The position numbers and the translations under genes were made by a program. Shown in pieces: positions 23,706-33,054 of a DNA stretch of 40,917 bases. The DNA is from an uncultured Bacteroides sp. (GTDB lineage Bacteria > Bacteroidota > Bacteroidia > Bacteroidales > Bacteroidaceae), in assembly GCF_902491285.1 (NCBI RefSeq), contig NZ_CABUHK010000052.1, positions 1 to 40,917 of the forward strand. The letters run 5' to 3'. How positions within the stretch are numbered: the first letter of the stretch is position 1; each line of letters begins with the position of its first letter. The notes under the pieces were generated by a model that saw only the letters and a list, made by a program, of their open reading frames with translations, was not told the DNA's origin and did not search any database.

Positions 23706-26700
23706 TTAGAAATTAAGTTCGAAACCGAAGTTGACGGTAGACTGTATCGGGAATCCGCCGCGCTGGTATCCGTTTACCAACGGCGAAGCGTACGAGCCAC
23801 TTGTCACACGGGCTTCCGGATTGATGCCCCGGTAACTCTTTCCCCAAAAGTAGAGCAAGTTCTGACCGGAAGCATAAAGGCGGAGCGAGTTGAGTCCTGC
23901 CTTTTTCAGTTTCTTCTTATCAAATGTATAGCCTAAAACCACGTCGCGCAGGGCAACGAATGAACCGTTCTCAATCATATAATCAGTGAATTCCCACGAG
24001 ATTCCGGCAGAACCGACTGTCGGTGTGCGCCCGTCGCCCGGATATTCGGCACTAATCCAGCGGTCTTTCACGTAGTTGCGGTTGAATTTCTTGGACTCGG
24101 TGTAGTAACCGTCGCCGTTGAATACGTCCAGTCCGCTGACACCCTGAATCAGGAAATAGAGGTCGAATCCTTTCCATTTGAAGGTGTTGGAGATACCCCA
24201 GGTCGCTTTCGGGAACGGGTTTCCGATGACGGTACGGTCTTTGTCGTTGATGACACCGTCGTCGTTGATATCTACAATCTTGAGACTGCCCGGTGTCGCG
24301 CTTGCCAGGTGTGGTGAAGTATCCAGGTCTGCCTGGTTGAGATAAACACCGTCTGTCTTGTAGCCGAAGAAAGAGATGGCTCGGTGTCCTACCTGTGCCA
24401 AGTATGTCTCGTTACGTTCTCCCGTAGAAATCAACCGTTCTTCGCCGGAGAGTTCGAGCAGTTTGTTGAGGTTGGACGAGATATTGAACGAGGTAGTCCA
24501 TTCAAAGTTCTTGGTGCGGATGTTGTGCGTGTTCAATTCGATTTCGATACCGCTGTTGCGGATACGTCCGATGTTGTTCCAGTAATCGCTGTAACCCATG
24601 AAGGAAACGACCGGTTGCTTGAACAGAAGTTGCTTGGTGATAGAGTAGTAACCTTCCAGGGTCAGGCTGATACGGTTGTCCAGTGCGCTGAAGTCGATGC
24701 CGGCATTGTATTCGTAGGTCTGCTCCCAGGTAATGTCGTAGTTACCTTTCGTAGAGGTTGTTTTGCCCAATCCGGGGATGAGGGCGCCTGTTCCGCTGCC
24801 CAGGGCATAATTGCTGGCATAGAGCAGGTTGTAGTAAGAGTTGGCGGGGATATTGTTGTTACCCGTCACACCAAAGCTGGCACGCAGTTTCAGCATATTC
24901 AGCCAGTTCACACCTTTCAGGAAAGATTCTTCTGAAGCACGCCATCCGAGGGATACGGAAGGGAACCATCCCCATTGATGCCCGTCGGCGAAAAGAGAAC
25001 TGCCGTCTGTACGTAGGCTGGCGGAAATCAGATATTTGTCGGCATAACTGTAATTGACGCGGGCGAGGGCAGACATCATAGCCGTACGGAATTTCACGGT
25101 ATTCGTCTGGCTGACGTCAAAAGAAGTCGCTGCGTTAAGTGTATGGACATAGTCGGTCGGGAAGCCCAGTCCTACAATGTTTGCGGTGGTTTCCGATGTA
25201 GTCTGTGCGGTATAACCTAATAAGGCGGCATAGTCATGTTTTCCTTTCTTGCCGATATAATTCAAGGTGTTTTCGCTCAACAGGTCGACGTAGAGACGAT
25301 TCTTGTACGTGCCCATAGCCGATTCCTCGTCTTTGCGCGATTCGTAGTTGCGATACTCATTGTTCTGGCGGTATTTGATGTAGAAACCGTTGGAAGTGGT
25401 AAAGGTAAGCCCTTTCATTATCTGCACGTTAATGGAGGAATTGGCTTGCAGGTTATAGTCTTCCTTGAATCGTTCTTCGGTATCCATTAGCGATTTCGGG
25501 TTGTTGTTGCTGGTATTGAAAGGGCTGGCTTTTACCTGTGTGCCGTCTTCGCGTGTGTACATGATGTTGCTGAAGTCGCTGCCGCGTGCCCAGGAACCGA
25601 TGGCTTTTCCGGTAAGGGCGGCTGTTTCTTCCGTATGGCGTACCGGCATAAAGGACGGAGTACGGTAGAAGTCGATAAAGTTGGTCGATGGCGTTTCCGT
25701 CTTGGTATAAGACGGGGCGATGTTCAGGCTGAGGTCTACCCGTTTGGATAACTTCGCGTTGATGCGTGAACGGAGATTCAGGCGTTTGTAGTTGCTGTTA
25801 ATCATAATACCGTCTTCCTGCGCATAATTGCCTGAGATATAGTAAGTGATATCCTTTTTGCCGCCCGATACGGAGAGTTGTACCTGATGAATCTGCGGAG
25901 TATCCTGTAACCCTTCGCGTTGCCAGTCAGTGTAGTTGTTGATGAGTCCGAAGGCTTCGTCATTGGCGGCTATGGACTTGTTTTGCAGGGCGGCTTCGTA
26001 TCCCATCATGTTATAATAGTCTTTGGAGCTCATGATAGGGTGCAGCTTGTACGCCCACTTCAATCCGGTAGAGGCTTTCACGGTATATCTTGCTTTGCTG
26101 GCATTTCCCTCTTTGGTAGTCACAAGGATAACGCCGTTGGCGGCACGCGAACCGTAGATGGCAGCGGAAGCGGCATCTTTCAGCACTTCGATAGAGGAGA
26201 TATCTGCCATGTCGAGTGTGGAAAGTCCTTCGGGGACAGGGTATCCGTCGATAACAATCAACGGAGAACTGTCGGCACTGATAGAGCCCATACCGCGGAC
26301 GCGGATTTGTGGGGCGGCTCCGGCTTCGGAGGTGGAGTTCTGGATGTTGACACCGGCAATCTTCCCTTGCAGCAGTTGGTCTACCTGCGTCACGGGAATG
26401 TCGGTCAGGTTGTTGACGTCCATCTTGGACACCGACCCCGTCAAGTGTGATTTCTTCTGTACACCGTAACCTACCACTACTACTTCATCCAGTGCTTTTG
26501 TGTCTTCTTTTAGGGTGATAGCCAGAGTTTTTTGATTATTGACGGGCACTTCCTGTGTCGTATATCCGATGTACGAGATAATAAGGACAGACTTGGAAGA
26601 GGGGACACTCAGCGTAAATTTACCGTCCATATCGGTGATAGTACCGGTGGTACTTCCTTTCACCTTCACATTTACTCCGGGCACACCGCCCTGGCTATCG

Positions 26701-26813
26701 GCGACTGTACCGGTGACAGTAAATGATTGTGCATAGACAACCGTTACGAACGGGGTACATAACAATAGCAATAGAGCTATCATTAAAGGATAATAAAATG
26801 ATTTGTTCCTCAT
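23706..26813 (-). CDS. SusC-like/RagA TonB-linked outer-membrane transporter
   Basis: This 1035-aa transporter has a signal peptide (1-29, VYAQ), a carboxypeptidase-regulatory-like domain (about 30-103, TVTGTVADSQGGVPGVNVKV), a TonB box region LDEVVVVGYG (108-117), a plug (about 120-230, with VRGMGSISADSSPLIVIDG and SIEVLKDAASAAIYGSRAANG) and a long beta barrel ending in FGFELNF. It imports oligosaccharides with energy from TonB/ExbBD, paired with the downstream SusD-like lipoprotein. The CarboxypepD_reg-like domain, typical of SusC proteins, is present. There is no extra N-terminal STN domain, so signalling through a sigma/anti-sigma pair is not expected; the hybrid two-component regulator nearby is the likely control. 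It starts 22 nt after the lyase gene. Confidence 0.95.
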   Translation of the reverse strand: MRNKSFYYPLMIALLLLLCTPFVTVVYAQSFTVTGTVADSQGGVPGVNVKVKGSTTGTITDMDGKFTLSVPSSKSVLIISYIGYTTQEVPVNNQKTLAITLKEDTKALDEVVVVGYGVQKKSHLTGSVSKMDVNNLTDIPVTQVDQLLQGKIAGVNIQNSTSEAGAAPQIRVRGMGSISADSSPLIVIDGYPVPEGLSTLDMADISSIEVLKDAASAAIYGSRAANGVILVTTKEGNASKARYTVKASTGLKWAYKLHPIMSSKDYYNMMGYEAALQNKSIAANDEAFGLINNYTDWQREGLQDTPQIHQVQLSVSGGKKDITYYISGNYAQEDGIMINSNYKRLNLRSRINAKLSKRVDLSLNIAPSYTKTETPSTNFIDFYRTPSFMPVRHTEETAALTGKAIGSWARGSDFSNIMYTREDGTQVKASPFNTSNNNPKSLMDTEERFKEDYNLQANSSINVQIMKGLTFTTSNGFYIKYRQNNEYRNYESRKDEESAMGTYKNRLYVDLLSENTLNYIGKKGKHDYAALLGYTAQTTSETTANIVGLGFPTDYVHTLNAATSFDVSQTNTVKFRTAMMSALARVNYSYADKYLISASLRTDGSSLFADGHQWGWFPSVSLGWRASEESFLKGVNWLNMLKLRASFGVTGNNNIPANSYYNLLYASNYALGSGTGALIPGLGKTTSTKGNYDITWEQTYEYNAGIDFSALDNRISLTLEGYYSITKQLLFKQPVVSFMGYSDYWNNIGRIRNSGIEIELNTHNIRTKNFEWTTSFNISSNLNKLLELSGEERLISTGERNETYLAQVGHRAISFFGYKTDGVYLNQADLDTSPHLASATPGSLKIVDINDDGVINDKDRTVIGNPFPKATWGISNTFKWKGFDLYFLIQGVSGLDVFNGDGYYTESKKFNRNYVKDRWISAEYPGDGRTPTVGSAGISWEFTDYMIENGSFVALRDVVLGYTFDKKKLKKAGLNSLRLYASGQNLLYFWGKSYRGINPEARVTSGSYASPLVNGYQRGGFPIQSTVNFGFELNF

Positions 26814-26835
26814 GATATTAAGATTTAATAAAGGA

Positions 26836-28038
26836 TTATTCTAAACTATACATTAAATTCAGGCGGCTGGAAGCGGAAGTCGTGCGGTGCTTGGCGCCGA
26901 TAGCTTCGTATCCGGCTTCGGGAGCGAAGAAAGAGGCTTTGCGGAGCAACCAACAGGCTTCATCCTGTTTCTTGTCCCATTCCTTGATTTGCTGGTAAGG
27001 CCATTCGCTCTGAGGCTTGCCGATGTAGGGAATCACGAATTTCAGCGCGGCGGTGATGGAACGTCCGTCTCTGCTGGCAGCGTTATAAATATCCATTCCT
27101 TCCGTAGTTGCGATGAACGACATATCCAGCATATGGGTCAGATTAAAGAGGGTATAACCGAAAGCGGTAGTGCGTTCCAGTTCCAGCGGTTGTTTGCCGT
27201 CCGGCTCAATCTGTGGGAACAGGCGTTTTTCCGGAAATTCTTTCAATATCTGCGTTGCCAGTTCCTTATTACCGATGTACAGTGCATAAGCGGTCAACTG
27301 TACGTCGTATGCCAGACCGTGATTGTTCTTGGCAGCCTTCTCTTCGGCGGCTACCGGACTGGTCTGTATCCATTCTACGAACTGCGTGAACCATTCTTTC
27401 ATCCCTTTCTTAATGGCGGGAGTCATCGCCTTTGAGTTATCCAGCAAAGCGAGGGCATCCAGCATTTCCACGAAACAGTAGGTGTCAATCATGCCTGTCC
27501 CACGTCCCAGCCCGTTTCTGCGTCCGGGAATGGTCTGACCGTAATTCAAGTTCGGGTTCATCTTTGTCTTTGCGTCGAGGAACCATACTTTCAGGAAATC
27601 GGCAGCCTTTCTCGCATATTGCTCGTTGCCGGAGAAATAGTAGGCGATTCCCAAAGTTGTAACGGCTTTTGCCATGTCTCCCAACCGGTTGCGGTCGAGC
27701 TTCGACAGTTCGGGGTTCCGTTGACCGTCCTTGCGGATATAAGGCAGTCCGTCCGGTTTGGAAGGGTCGGGCCACCAGTAAGGCCCCATGCTCATATAGT
27801 CATGTTTGTCACCGCTGGATGCTACCATGCTCTTGTCCATCACTGACGGTGGGGTGAGGTTCATCGCTTTGTCAGCCTCTCTCATTAAGGATTTGATGGC
27901 AGGGGCGTATGTCGGGGTATTGGCTTTAGCCTTCACTTTAGCCAGCTTTTCTGCCGGATAGATGCGGGTGTTGATGGTCTGTGCGTTCATCGGAAGTAGG
28001 CAGACCAGTGCAAAAGCACTCAATAATAAGTTTCTCAT
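26836..28038 (-). CDS. Alginate-lyase-fold polysaccharide lyase (PL38-like), copy 1
   Basis: This 400-aa secreted enzyme starts at 28038 (MRNLLLSAF), giving a signal peptide ending MNAQ. The alpha/alpha-barrel Alginate_lyase domain (PF05426-type) is clear: HDYMSMGPYWWPDP, a GxPYIRKDGQRNPE block, NPNLNYGQTIPG..NGLGRGTGMIDT, the catalytic-type KNNHGLAYDVQ (Asn238, Asn239, His240) and LELERTTAFGYTLFNL, whose Tyr is a candidate acid/base. Characterised relatives of this fold cleave alginate or glucuronan by beta-elimination, leaving unsaturated uronate ends, which fits the GH88 in the same operon. The true substrate is not known. It lies 22 nt upstream of susC and 22 nt downstream of a paralogous lyase. 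Confidence 0.82.
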   Translation of the reverse strand: MRNLLLSAFALVCLLPMNAQTINTRIYPAEKLAKVKAKANTPTYAPAIKSLMREADKAMNLTPPSVMDKSMVASSGDKHDYMSMGPYWWPDPSKPDGLPYIRKDGQRNPELSKLDRNRLGDMAKAVTTLGIAYYFSGNEQYARKAADFLKVWFLDAKTKMNPNLNYGQTIPGRRNGLGRGTGMIDTYCFVEMLDALALLDNSKAMTPAIKKGMKEWFTQFVEWIQTSPVAAEEKAAKNNHGLAYDVQLTAYALYIGNKELATQILKEFPEKRLFPQIEPDGKQPLELERTTAFGYTLFNLTHMLDMSFIATTEGMDIYNAASRDGRSITAALKFVIPYIGKPQSEWPYQQIKEWDKKQDEACWLLRKASFFAPEAGYEAIGAKHRTTSASSRLNLMYSLE

Positions 28039-28060
28039 AATGATTCTGTATTTAAGCAAA

Positions 28061-29233
28061 TTAGTTTAACCATAATAAAGGATGACGGATGGGAAGATTG
28101 CGTATCACTTCCCCATTGGTGGGGAAATGTTCCAACTGTTTCCATGTTCGGAAATAATCTTTCCGGTAGTGATACATGCTGCCGAATAGCAGGAACGGGT
28201 GTGCCACAGGCCATTCTTCCCAAAACATAATGTCCGGTTGGCGTTTCCACGAATCTTTGTCTTTTACAAAGGGGAATAGCCAGGCGATTCCTTTCTCTAT
28301 ATTCCGTCCGTCTGTCGTTGTGTAGTCCCAAAGGTTTTCTTTGGGAGTTGTCAGCAGATGGCAGAGGGTACTCATGGCATCGAGGTTAAAGAGAGAATAA
28401 CCGTAAGGCTTGGTGCGTTCCAGTTCCAGAGGAAAGCTGCCGTCGGTAGCCATCTGACCGGGTAGCAGGACTGTCCGGTAGCGTTCGCGGCAGAAACGGA
28501 GCATTTCTTCGTTCTGTGTGAATAAAGCGAAGGCAGCGGCTTGCATAGCCCAGCATGTACCGTGATTGTTCTTCGCTTCCATTTCGTTGATGCCGTAGCG
28601 GTGGGTGGAAATCCAGGTCAGGTAGTCGGAGAACCACAGGCGGACGACTTTCAGTTCTTTCTCTTCGATGATTCCCCCGGCTTCCATCAACCGGAGTGAC
28701 TGCACGACTTCAATCAAGTGAATGGTGTCGATGATTCCGATTCCGCGTCCGGTGGCTATTCCTTTGATGGCTTGCGCATACAGCAGGTTCGGATTCATCA
28801 TCGTTTCCTGATTGATAAACCAGGCGCGGATATGGCGCATGGCGGCATCTGTGTATTTCTTGTCTCCTGTCAGTACCCAGGCGGAAGTCAGGTCGCCGAC
28901 CAACTGGCTGAACCTTATCATGGCATGGCGGTGGGCGGTGAAGTTGTCCGGGTTGGTTTCTCCGTCGCGACGGACGAACGGCCCTTCCGGGTCTTGCGGG
29001 TTCGCCCACCAGTAGTCGCCTTCGGAGTAAAAGTCGTGGATACCCCCAGCACTTCTTTCGGCACGGGTGGCGGTGACGGTCACAGGTACGGAGTCCAGTG
29101 CGGCTTCTGCCCGTTGCAGGGTTTCCGCTTGCAGAAGTTGGCGCACTTGTCCGGCTACGTTTCCTTTAGCCGTCACCGTAGTGAGGCTAAAGAGTGCTAT
29201 AAATAATCCTATTGAAATTCTTAGTGTTTTCAT
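28061..29233 (-). CDS. Alginate-lyase-fold polysaccharide lyase (PL38-like), copy 2
   Basis: This 390-aa secreted protein has a signal peptide (1-22, TVTAKG). It shares with the following gene HDFYSEGDYWWANP, GPFVRRDGETNP, NPNLLYAQAIKG..TGRGIGIIDT, KNNHGTCWAMQ (His224 after Asn-Asn) and LELERTKPYGYSLFNL. It therefore keeps the same likely catalytic His, Asn and Tyr. Outside these blocks the two differ strongly, and copy 2 ends with an aromatic/His-rich stretch (SMYHYRKDYFRTWK) missing from copy 1, so different linkage or chain-position preference is likely. Its ATG overlaps the GH2 stop by 4 nt (ATGA), implying coupled translation. Confidence 0.82.
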   Translation of the reverse strand: MKTLRISIGLFIALFSLTTVTAKGNVAGQVRQLLQAETLQRAEAALDSVPVTVTATRAERSAGGIHDFYSEGDYWWANPQDPEGPFVRRDGETNPDNFTAHRHAMIRFSQLVGDLTSAWVLTGDKKYTDAAMRHIRAWFINQETMMNPNLLYAQAIKGIATGRGIGIIDTIHLIEVVQSLRLMEAGGIIEEKELKVVRLWFSDYLTWISTHRYGINEMEAKNNHGTCWAMQAAAFALFTQNEEMLRFCRERYRTVLLPGQMATDGSFPLELERTKPYGYSLFNLDAMSTLCHLLTTPKENLWDYTTTDGRNIEKGIAWLFPFVKDKDSWKRQPDIMFWEEWPVAHPFLLFGSMYHYRKDYFRTWKQLEHFPTNGEVIRNLPIRHPLLWLN

Positions 29234-31707
29234 TGTACATTCAATTGGGTATAAACTGTTTTAATTCCTTTTGATTGCACGGCTACACAGCAGGCATCGG
29301 TCACTTTGGCGCGTATCATTGCTTTCCCGTTGCAGGCTTGTACCTTGCGCGAACCGGTCGAAGTGCCCAGGTTCTGAAGAAGCTCTCCGTCTCCGGCTAT
29401 TTCAAATGAAACCAGATTGGCTGCATCTAGGCAGGGAATCCCTTTGTCGTCCGTCAACTGTGCTTCTACGCGGATGATATTGTTCCCTTCCGGATAGTGT
29501 GTCACTTTCAGCAGCTTCGGTTCTCCCCATTGCGCTGTCTGATACATAACGGTAATTTCATCGGAAACGGCCTCCTTGCTTTTCACGGCTACTGCTTTCA
29601 GATGGTTTTTCCCTTCGCGCAGTACGCTTTTCCAGTGAAGTCCGGCTGCCGGGAAATCCTGGCTGTTCCGTTGCTTGATGCCTTGGCTCACTCCGTTGAC
29701 AAACAGCTCTACTGCCGGGCAGTTGGAGTAAACCAGTATTTCTTTTGGTTCGTTTTCCGCTCCCCAGCGTGTCGGCCATGTGTGACCGTAAATATGTATC
29801 ATCGGTTTTTCTGTCCAGTAAGACTGGAATACGTAGAATACTTCTTTCTTGGTGAAATCCCGTTCGATGACTCCTTTTTGGTTTACATAAGGAACCGGAT
29901 TCTCCGGGCGCAGGGGAGTGGAGAAGTCTTTGAAAGGCCAGTAGGCCGTTCCAGTCAGCCAGGGCATGGTTTCTTGCTCTTTCAAGTGCCAGTCCACGAG
30001 TTTCACTATGTAGGATTCCGACCAGTCTCCGTCTCTTGAAGCACGGGCATCGCCACCGACAAGAGAGAAATCGCCCGCACGTTCGTCCGCTCCGGCTCCG
30101 GTAGGAATACCGCCCAAGGATTTGAACGGGTCTTCTGAATGACGTCTTGCGTGGGAGTCTCCGCCCCATTCTACATGAAGAAAGTGTTTCACGCGTTTCA
30201 TCTCTTTTTCCGATACAGCTTTGTAGTCGGTGAACTGTCCGCGATACCAGCCAGCCCAGATAGAAGGGGAATATACATCGACAATATCCTTGCAGAAGTC
30301 GCATCGGCGGATGGAAGTGACGCGCGACGGGTCGAGGCGGTGTGCCAGGTCATTCAGCTCTTTCATAAAGGCGCGTATCTGCGACTGTTCGAAAGTGGGG
30401 AAATCATTCGGCCAGTCATTCTCATTCCCCAATCCCCAAAGGATGACGGATGGGTGGTTGTGATGCTGGTTAATCATGTTTGTAAGCATCCTGCGGGCTT
30501 GTGCCTTGTAGGTTTCTCCACCCAGGCCGCCACGGCACCAGGGAATTTCTTCCCAGACGAGAATACCCAGTTTGTCGCACAGGCGGAGAATGATGTCCGA
30601 CTGCTGGTAATGTCCCAGGCGGATGAAGTTGACACCCATCTCTTTCATCAGTTTCATTTCCGTCACCATTTGTTCCTCTGTCATGGCGGCACCTGTGCCG
30701 GCATGGTCTTCGTGGCGGTGAGTACCTTTCAGCAGCAGGCGTTTGCCGTTCAGCTTGAAGGGGCCGTAATCAACGAATTCGAAATGGCGGAAGCCGGTTT
30801 GCTCGGTTACGGTCTGTTCGCCATCGGCTGTCTTGAGGGTGAACTCGCAGGTGTATAGTTGAGGCTGTCCGGGGCTCCAAAGCATCGGGTTCTTGACGGT
30901 GATGTTGAATAGCTGCACTTCTCCCAACGGCAGGATATCCGTAGCTGTCTGTTCGGCTATAATTTTGCCGTTCGGGTCTTTCAGAGTGAGGTGAACCGTG
31001 GCCTGGCGGATATCGTCAGGATTGTAGAAGTTTGCTTGTACTTTCAGGGCTGCGCTTTTAAGGTCTTTCTGTACGGGAGTTTCCAGTTTGAAGCTGCTGA
31101 AAGAAAGGGCAGGTTGATAAATCAGGTTGACGTAACGGTAAAGACCACCGTATACGTTGAAATCCGATAAATCCGAAGGAATCATCTCCGTGTCTCTTGA
31201 GTTGTCGCAACGGACGGACAGGGGAACTTTGCCGTTGAAACGTTTCCGGCAGTCGGGATTGGACAATGCTTGGCGGACAGCGTCTGTGATGTCAATGCTC
31301 CATTCGTCGTAACCGCCGGTGTGGCTGCCGACTTTCTGTGTGTAGATATATACTTCCGTTTTCTGTCCGGCTCCTTCAAATTCGAGGATGATGCGCCCGT
31401 TGGCTGCCGGAGTCTGAATATCGAGCAGGGTGCGGTACCATCCCGGTCCCTGGTAATAGTTGACGTCCGGGTCTACGGCATCTTCCGCGTTGAAGCAGTG
31501 GGGTAGTGTCACCGGCTGCCAGATGGGGACGGCTTCCGAAGAACCGGGAGCTGCTGCGCGTACAGCTTCCCAAACACTTCCGAGGTCACCTTTGAGGTAT
31601 TCCCAATGGTCGGTCAGGCGGATTCTCTGGTTGGCGGGAATCCTGGCACTTGCCGGAAGGGCAAGCGCGATAAGGGCTGTCAGTATATAGATAATTGGCT
31701 TTTTCAT
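29230..31707 (-). CDS. GH2-family glycoside hydrolase (beta-galactosidase/beta-glucuronidase-like)
   Basis: This 825-aa enzyme has a signal peptide (1-21, LPASA). Domain order is a sugar-binding jelly roll (about 25-190, with YYQGPGWYRT and EFEGAGQKTEVYI), an Ig-like domain (about 200-300), a TIM barrel (about 305-600), a DUF4982-type module (about 640-705) and a C-terminal Ig-like domain (about 730-825). The acid/base Glu429 lies in WGLGNEND and the nucleophile is Glu513 in HVEWGGD; both match retaining GH2 enzymes. Exo-acting beta-galactosidase, beta-glucuronidase or beta-mannosidase cannot be told apart from sequence. In context it should trim oligosaccharides after lyase and GH88 action. 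It begins 21 nt after the GH88 stop. Confidence 0.88.
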   Translation of the reverse strand: MKKPIIYILTALIALALPASARIPANQRIRLTDHWEYLKGDLGSVWEAVRAAAPGSSEAVPIWQPVTLPHCFNAEDAVDPDVNYYQGPGWYRTLLDIQTPAANGRIILEFEGAGQKTEVYIYTQKVGSHTGGYDEWSIDITDAVRQALSNPDCRKRFNGKVPLSVRCDNSRDTEMIPSDLSDFNVYGGLYRYVNLIYQPALSFSSFKLETPVQKDLKSAALKVQANFYNPDDIRQATVHLTLKDPNGKIIAEQTATDILPLGEVQLFNITVKNPMLWSPGQPQLYTCEFTLKTADGEQTVTEQTGFRHFEFVDYGPFKLNGKRLLLKGTHRHEDHAGTGAAMTEEQMVTEMKLMKEMGVNFIRLGHYQQSDIILRLCDKLGILVWEEIPWCRGGLGGETYKAQARRMLTNMINQHHNHPSVILWGLGNENDWPNDFPTFEQSQIRAFMKELNDLAHRLDPSRVTSIRRCDFCKDIVDVYSPSIWAGWYRGQFTDYKAVSEKEMKRVKHFLHVEWGGDSHARRHSEDPFKSLGGIPTGAGADERAGDFSLVGGDARASRDGDWSESYIVKLVDWHLKEQETMPWLTGTAYWPFKDFSTPLRPENPVPYVNQKGVIERDFTKKEVFYVFQSYWTEKPMIHIYGHTWPTRWGAENEPKEILVYSNCPAVELFVNGVSQGIKQRNSQDFPAAGLHWKSVLREGKNHLKAVAVKSKEAVSDEITVMYQTAQWGEPKLLKVTHYPEGNNIIRVEAQLTDDKGIPCLDAANLVSFEIAGDGELLQNLGTSTGSRKVQACNGKAMIRAKVTDACCVAVQSKGIKTVYTQLNVQ

Positions 31708-31728
31708 GGTCTGTATGAGTTGTGACGA

Positions 31729-32985
31729 TTAAAGTTTCTCTCCTTTTTCCAGTTTGTTTTTACGAAGCAGGGCTTCGAGGAAATAATAGTCGGCATAGAC
31801 GATGGGGACGTCTATTTCGCTGTCGTGAGGTTTGGAACCGGTGCTATGGAGAAGCAGGAAGCCATTGTCGCCATTTTGTTGTGCGCGATAGTTGGCGGTC
31901 AGGTTCTCTATTATCCGGTCTGCTTCCTGTTTGTAGAGATCTTTCTGTTCCGGTACGTAGGTGCTCAGTTCATAGAGCGCGGAAGCGATGCAGGTAGCAG
32001 CGGACGCATCCCGTGGTTCATTGGGAATTTCGGGAGCGTTGAAGTCCCAGTAAGGAATTAGGTCTTCCGGCAGATTGGGATGGGTGAAGATGTATCTTTC
32101 GACATGTTTAGCCTGTTCCAGGAATTCCGGGAGTCCGGTTTCACGGTAACACATGGTGTAGCCGTAGAGCGCCCATGCCTGTCCGCGCGCCCATGCCGAA
32201 TCATCGGAGTAACCCTGATGGGTGACTTTGCAAATCGGGCTTCCGGTGATGGTGTCGTAGTTCACTACGTGGTACGTGCTGAAGTCGTCACGGAAGTGAT
32301 TCTTCAGTGTGGTGCGTGCGTGGCTGACTGCTATATTATAAAAGGTGGAATCGTTCGTCTCGCGCGAAGCCCAGAACAGTAATTCCAGGTTCAGCATATT
32401 GTCGATGATGACGGGACATTCCCATTGGTCGGCATGATGATCCCAGGAGCGGATGCAGCCTACGTTCGGTTTGAAACGGGTGATTAGGGTGCGTGCCGAT
32501 TCGATGAGTATGTCTTTATAGGTAGGGTTGCCGGTCAGGCGGTAGCCGTTGCCGTAGCTGCAATACATTTTGAATCCCATGTCGTGGGTGGTGCCGTTCT
32601 TCTTTTCACGTTCCAGCATTTCGGTATGTTTCTCGGCTTTTTCTTTCCAGAAAGGGTCGTGCGTATATTCATATACATACCATAGCTCGCCCGGGAAGAA
32701 TCCGCTCGTCCAGTCTTTGGAAGGTACGAGGCGTAAGGAACCGTCCGGTTCCGTGTTGCGTGGGTTCGTCAGTTCACCCCACTGCCTGGCGATTCTTTTG
32801 TCTCTGCTTTCTTGTGATTCGTTCGCGCGTGCTTCTTCTATTTTAGGGAAAGCATACCTGAGTTGTTGTTCGGCAAAAGCGAAATTAGAAGCAACCGGAT
32901 TTTGCTCTTTGGAAGATTGGCAGCCGGCTAAAGTGGCGGCCCCGATACTAAGGGCTAAAAGATAATGTTTCATATTTGTTTCCAT
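31729..32985 (-). CDS. GH88 unsaturated glucuronyl hydrolase, lipoprotein
   Basis: This enzyme removes the 4,5-unsaturated uronic acid that polysaccharide lyases leave at the non-reducing end, by a hydration mechanism. The start at 32985 (METNMKHY) gives 418 aa with a lipobox TLAGC (Cys22); 32973 (MKHYLL) is equally possible, and the longer frame to 33072 would cross the promoter. Features are WTSGFFPGELW, THDMGF (Asp135) and VIIDNMLNL (Asp195), which line up by spacing with Asp88 and Asp149 of the Bacillus UGL, plus SAWARGQAWALYG and PIVYADYYFLEAL. It is the first gene of the catabolic operon. The lipoprotein anchor suggests an outer- or inner-membrane location facing the periplasm or surface. 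Confidence 0.9.
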   Translation of the reverse strand: METNMKHYLLALSIGAATLAGCQSSKEQNPVASNFAFAEQQLRYAFPKIEEARANESQESRDKRIARQWGELTNPRNTEPDGSLRLVPSKDWTSGFFPGELWYVYEYTHDPFWKEKAEKHTEMLEREKKNGTTHDMGFKMYCSYGNGYRLTGNPTYKDILIESARTLITRFKPNVGCIRSWDHHADQWECPVIIDNMLNLELLFWASRETNDSTFYNIAVSHARTTLKNHFRDDFSTYHVVNYDTITGSPICKVTHQGYSDDSAWARGQAWALYGYTMCYRETGLPEFLEQAKHVERYIFTHPNLPEDLIPYWDFNAPEIPNEPRDASAATCIASALYELSTYVPEQKDLYKQEADRIIENLTANYRAQQNGDNGFLLLHSTGSKPHDSEIDVPIVYADYYFLEALLRKNKLEKGEKL

Positions 32986-33010
32986 ATTATTATTTCTAAG
33001 CGTGATGCTG

Positions 33011-33018
33011 CAAATGTA
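33011..33018 (-). promoter_or_regulatory. -7 box TACATTTG of the PUL operon
   Basis: Minus-strand TACATTTG fits TAnnTTTG and lies 25 nt before the GH88 ATG at 32985. No TTTG is found at the -33 position, as expected for a promoter needing an activator such as the adjacent AraC-type regulator. Confidence 0.5.
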
Positions 33019-33054
33019 TGGAAACAGGGCGAAATTGGTTTGTCTGGTTGTACC

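Noticed and set aside
29558..30304. Open frame of 248 aa on the minus strand inside the GH2 gene, another phase
   Set aside because: It lies wholly within a conserved enzyme, is rich in Arg and Cys as out-of-frame sequence tends to be, and matches nothing.
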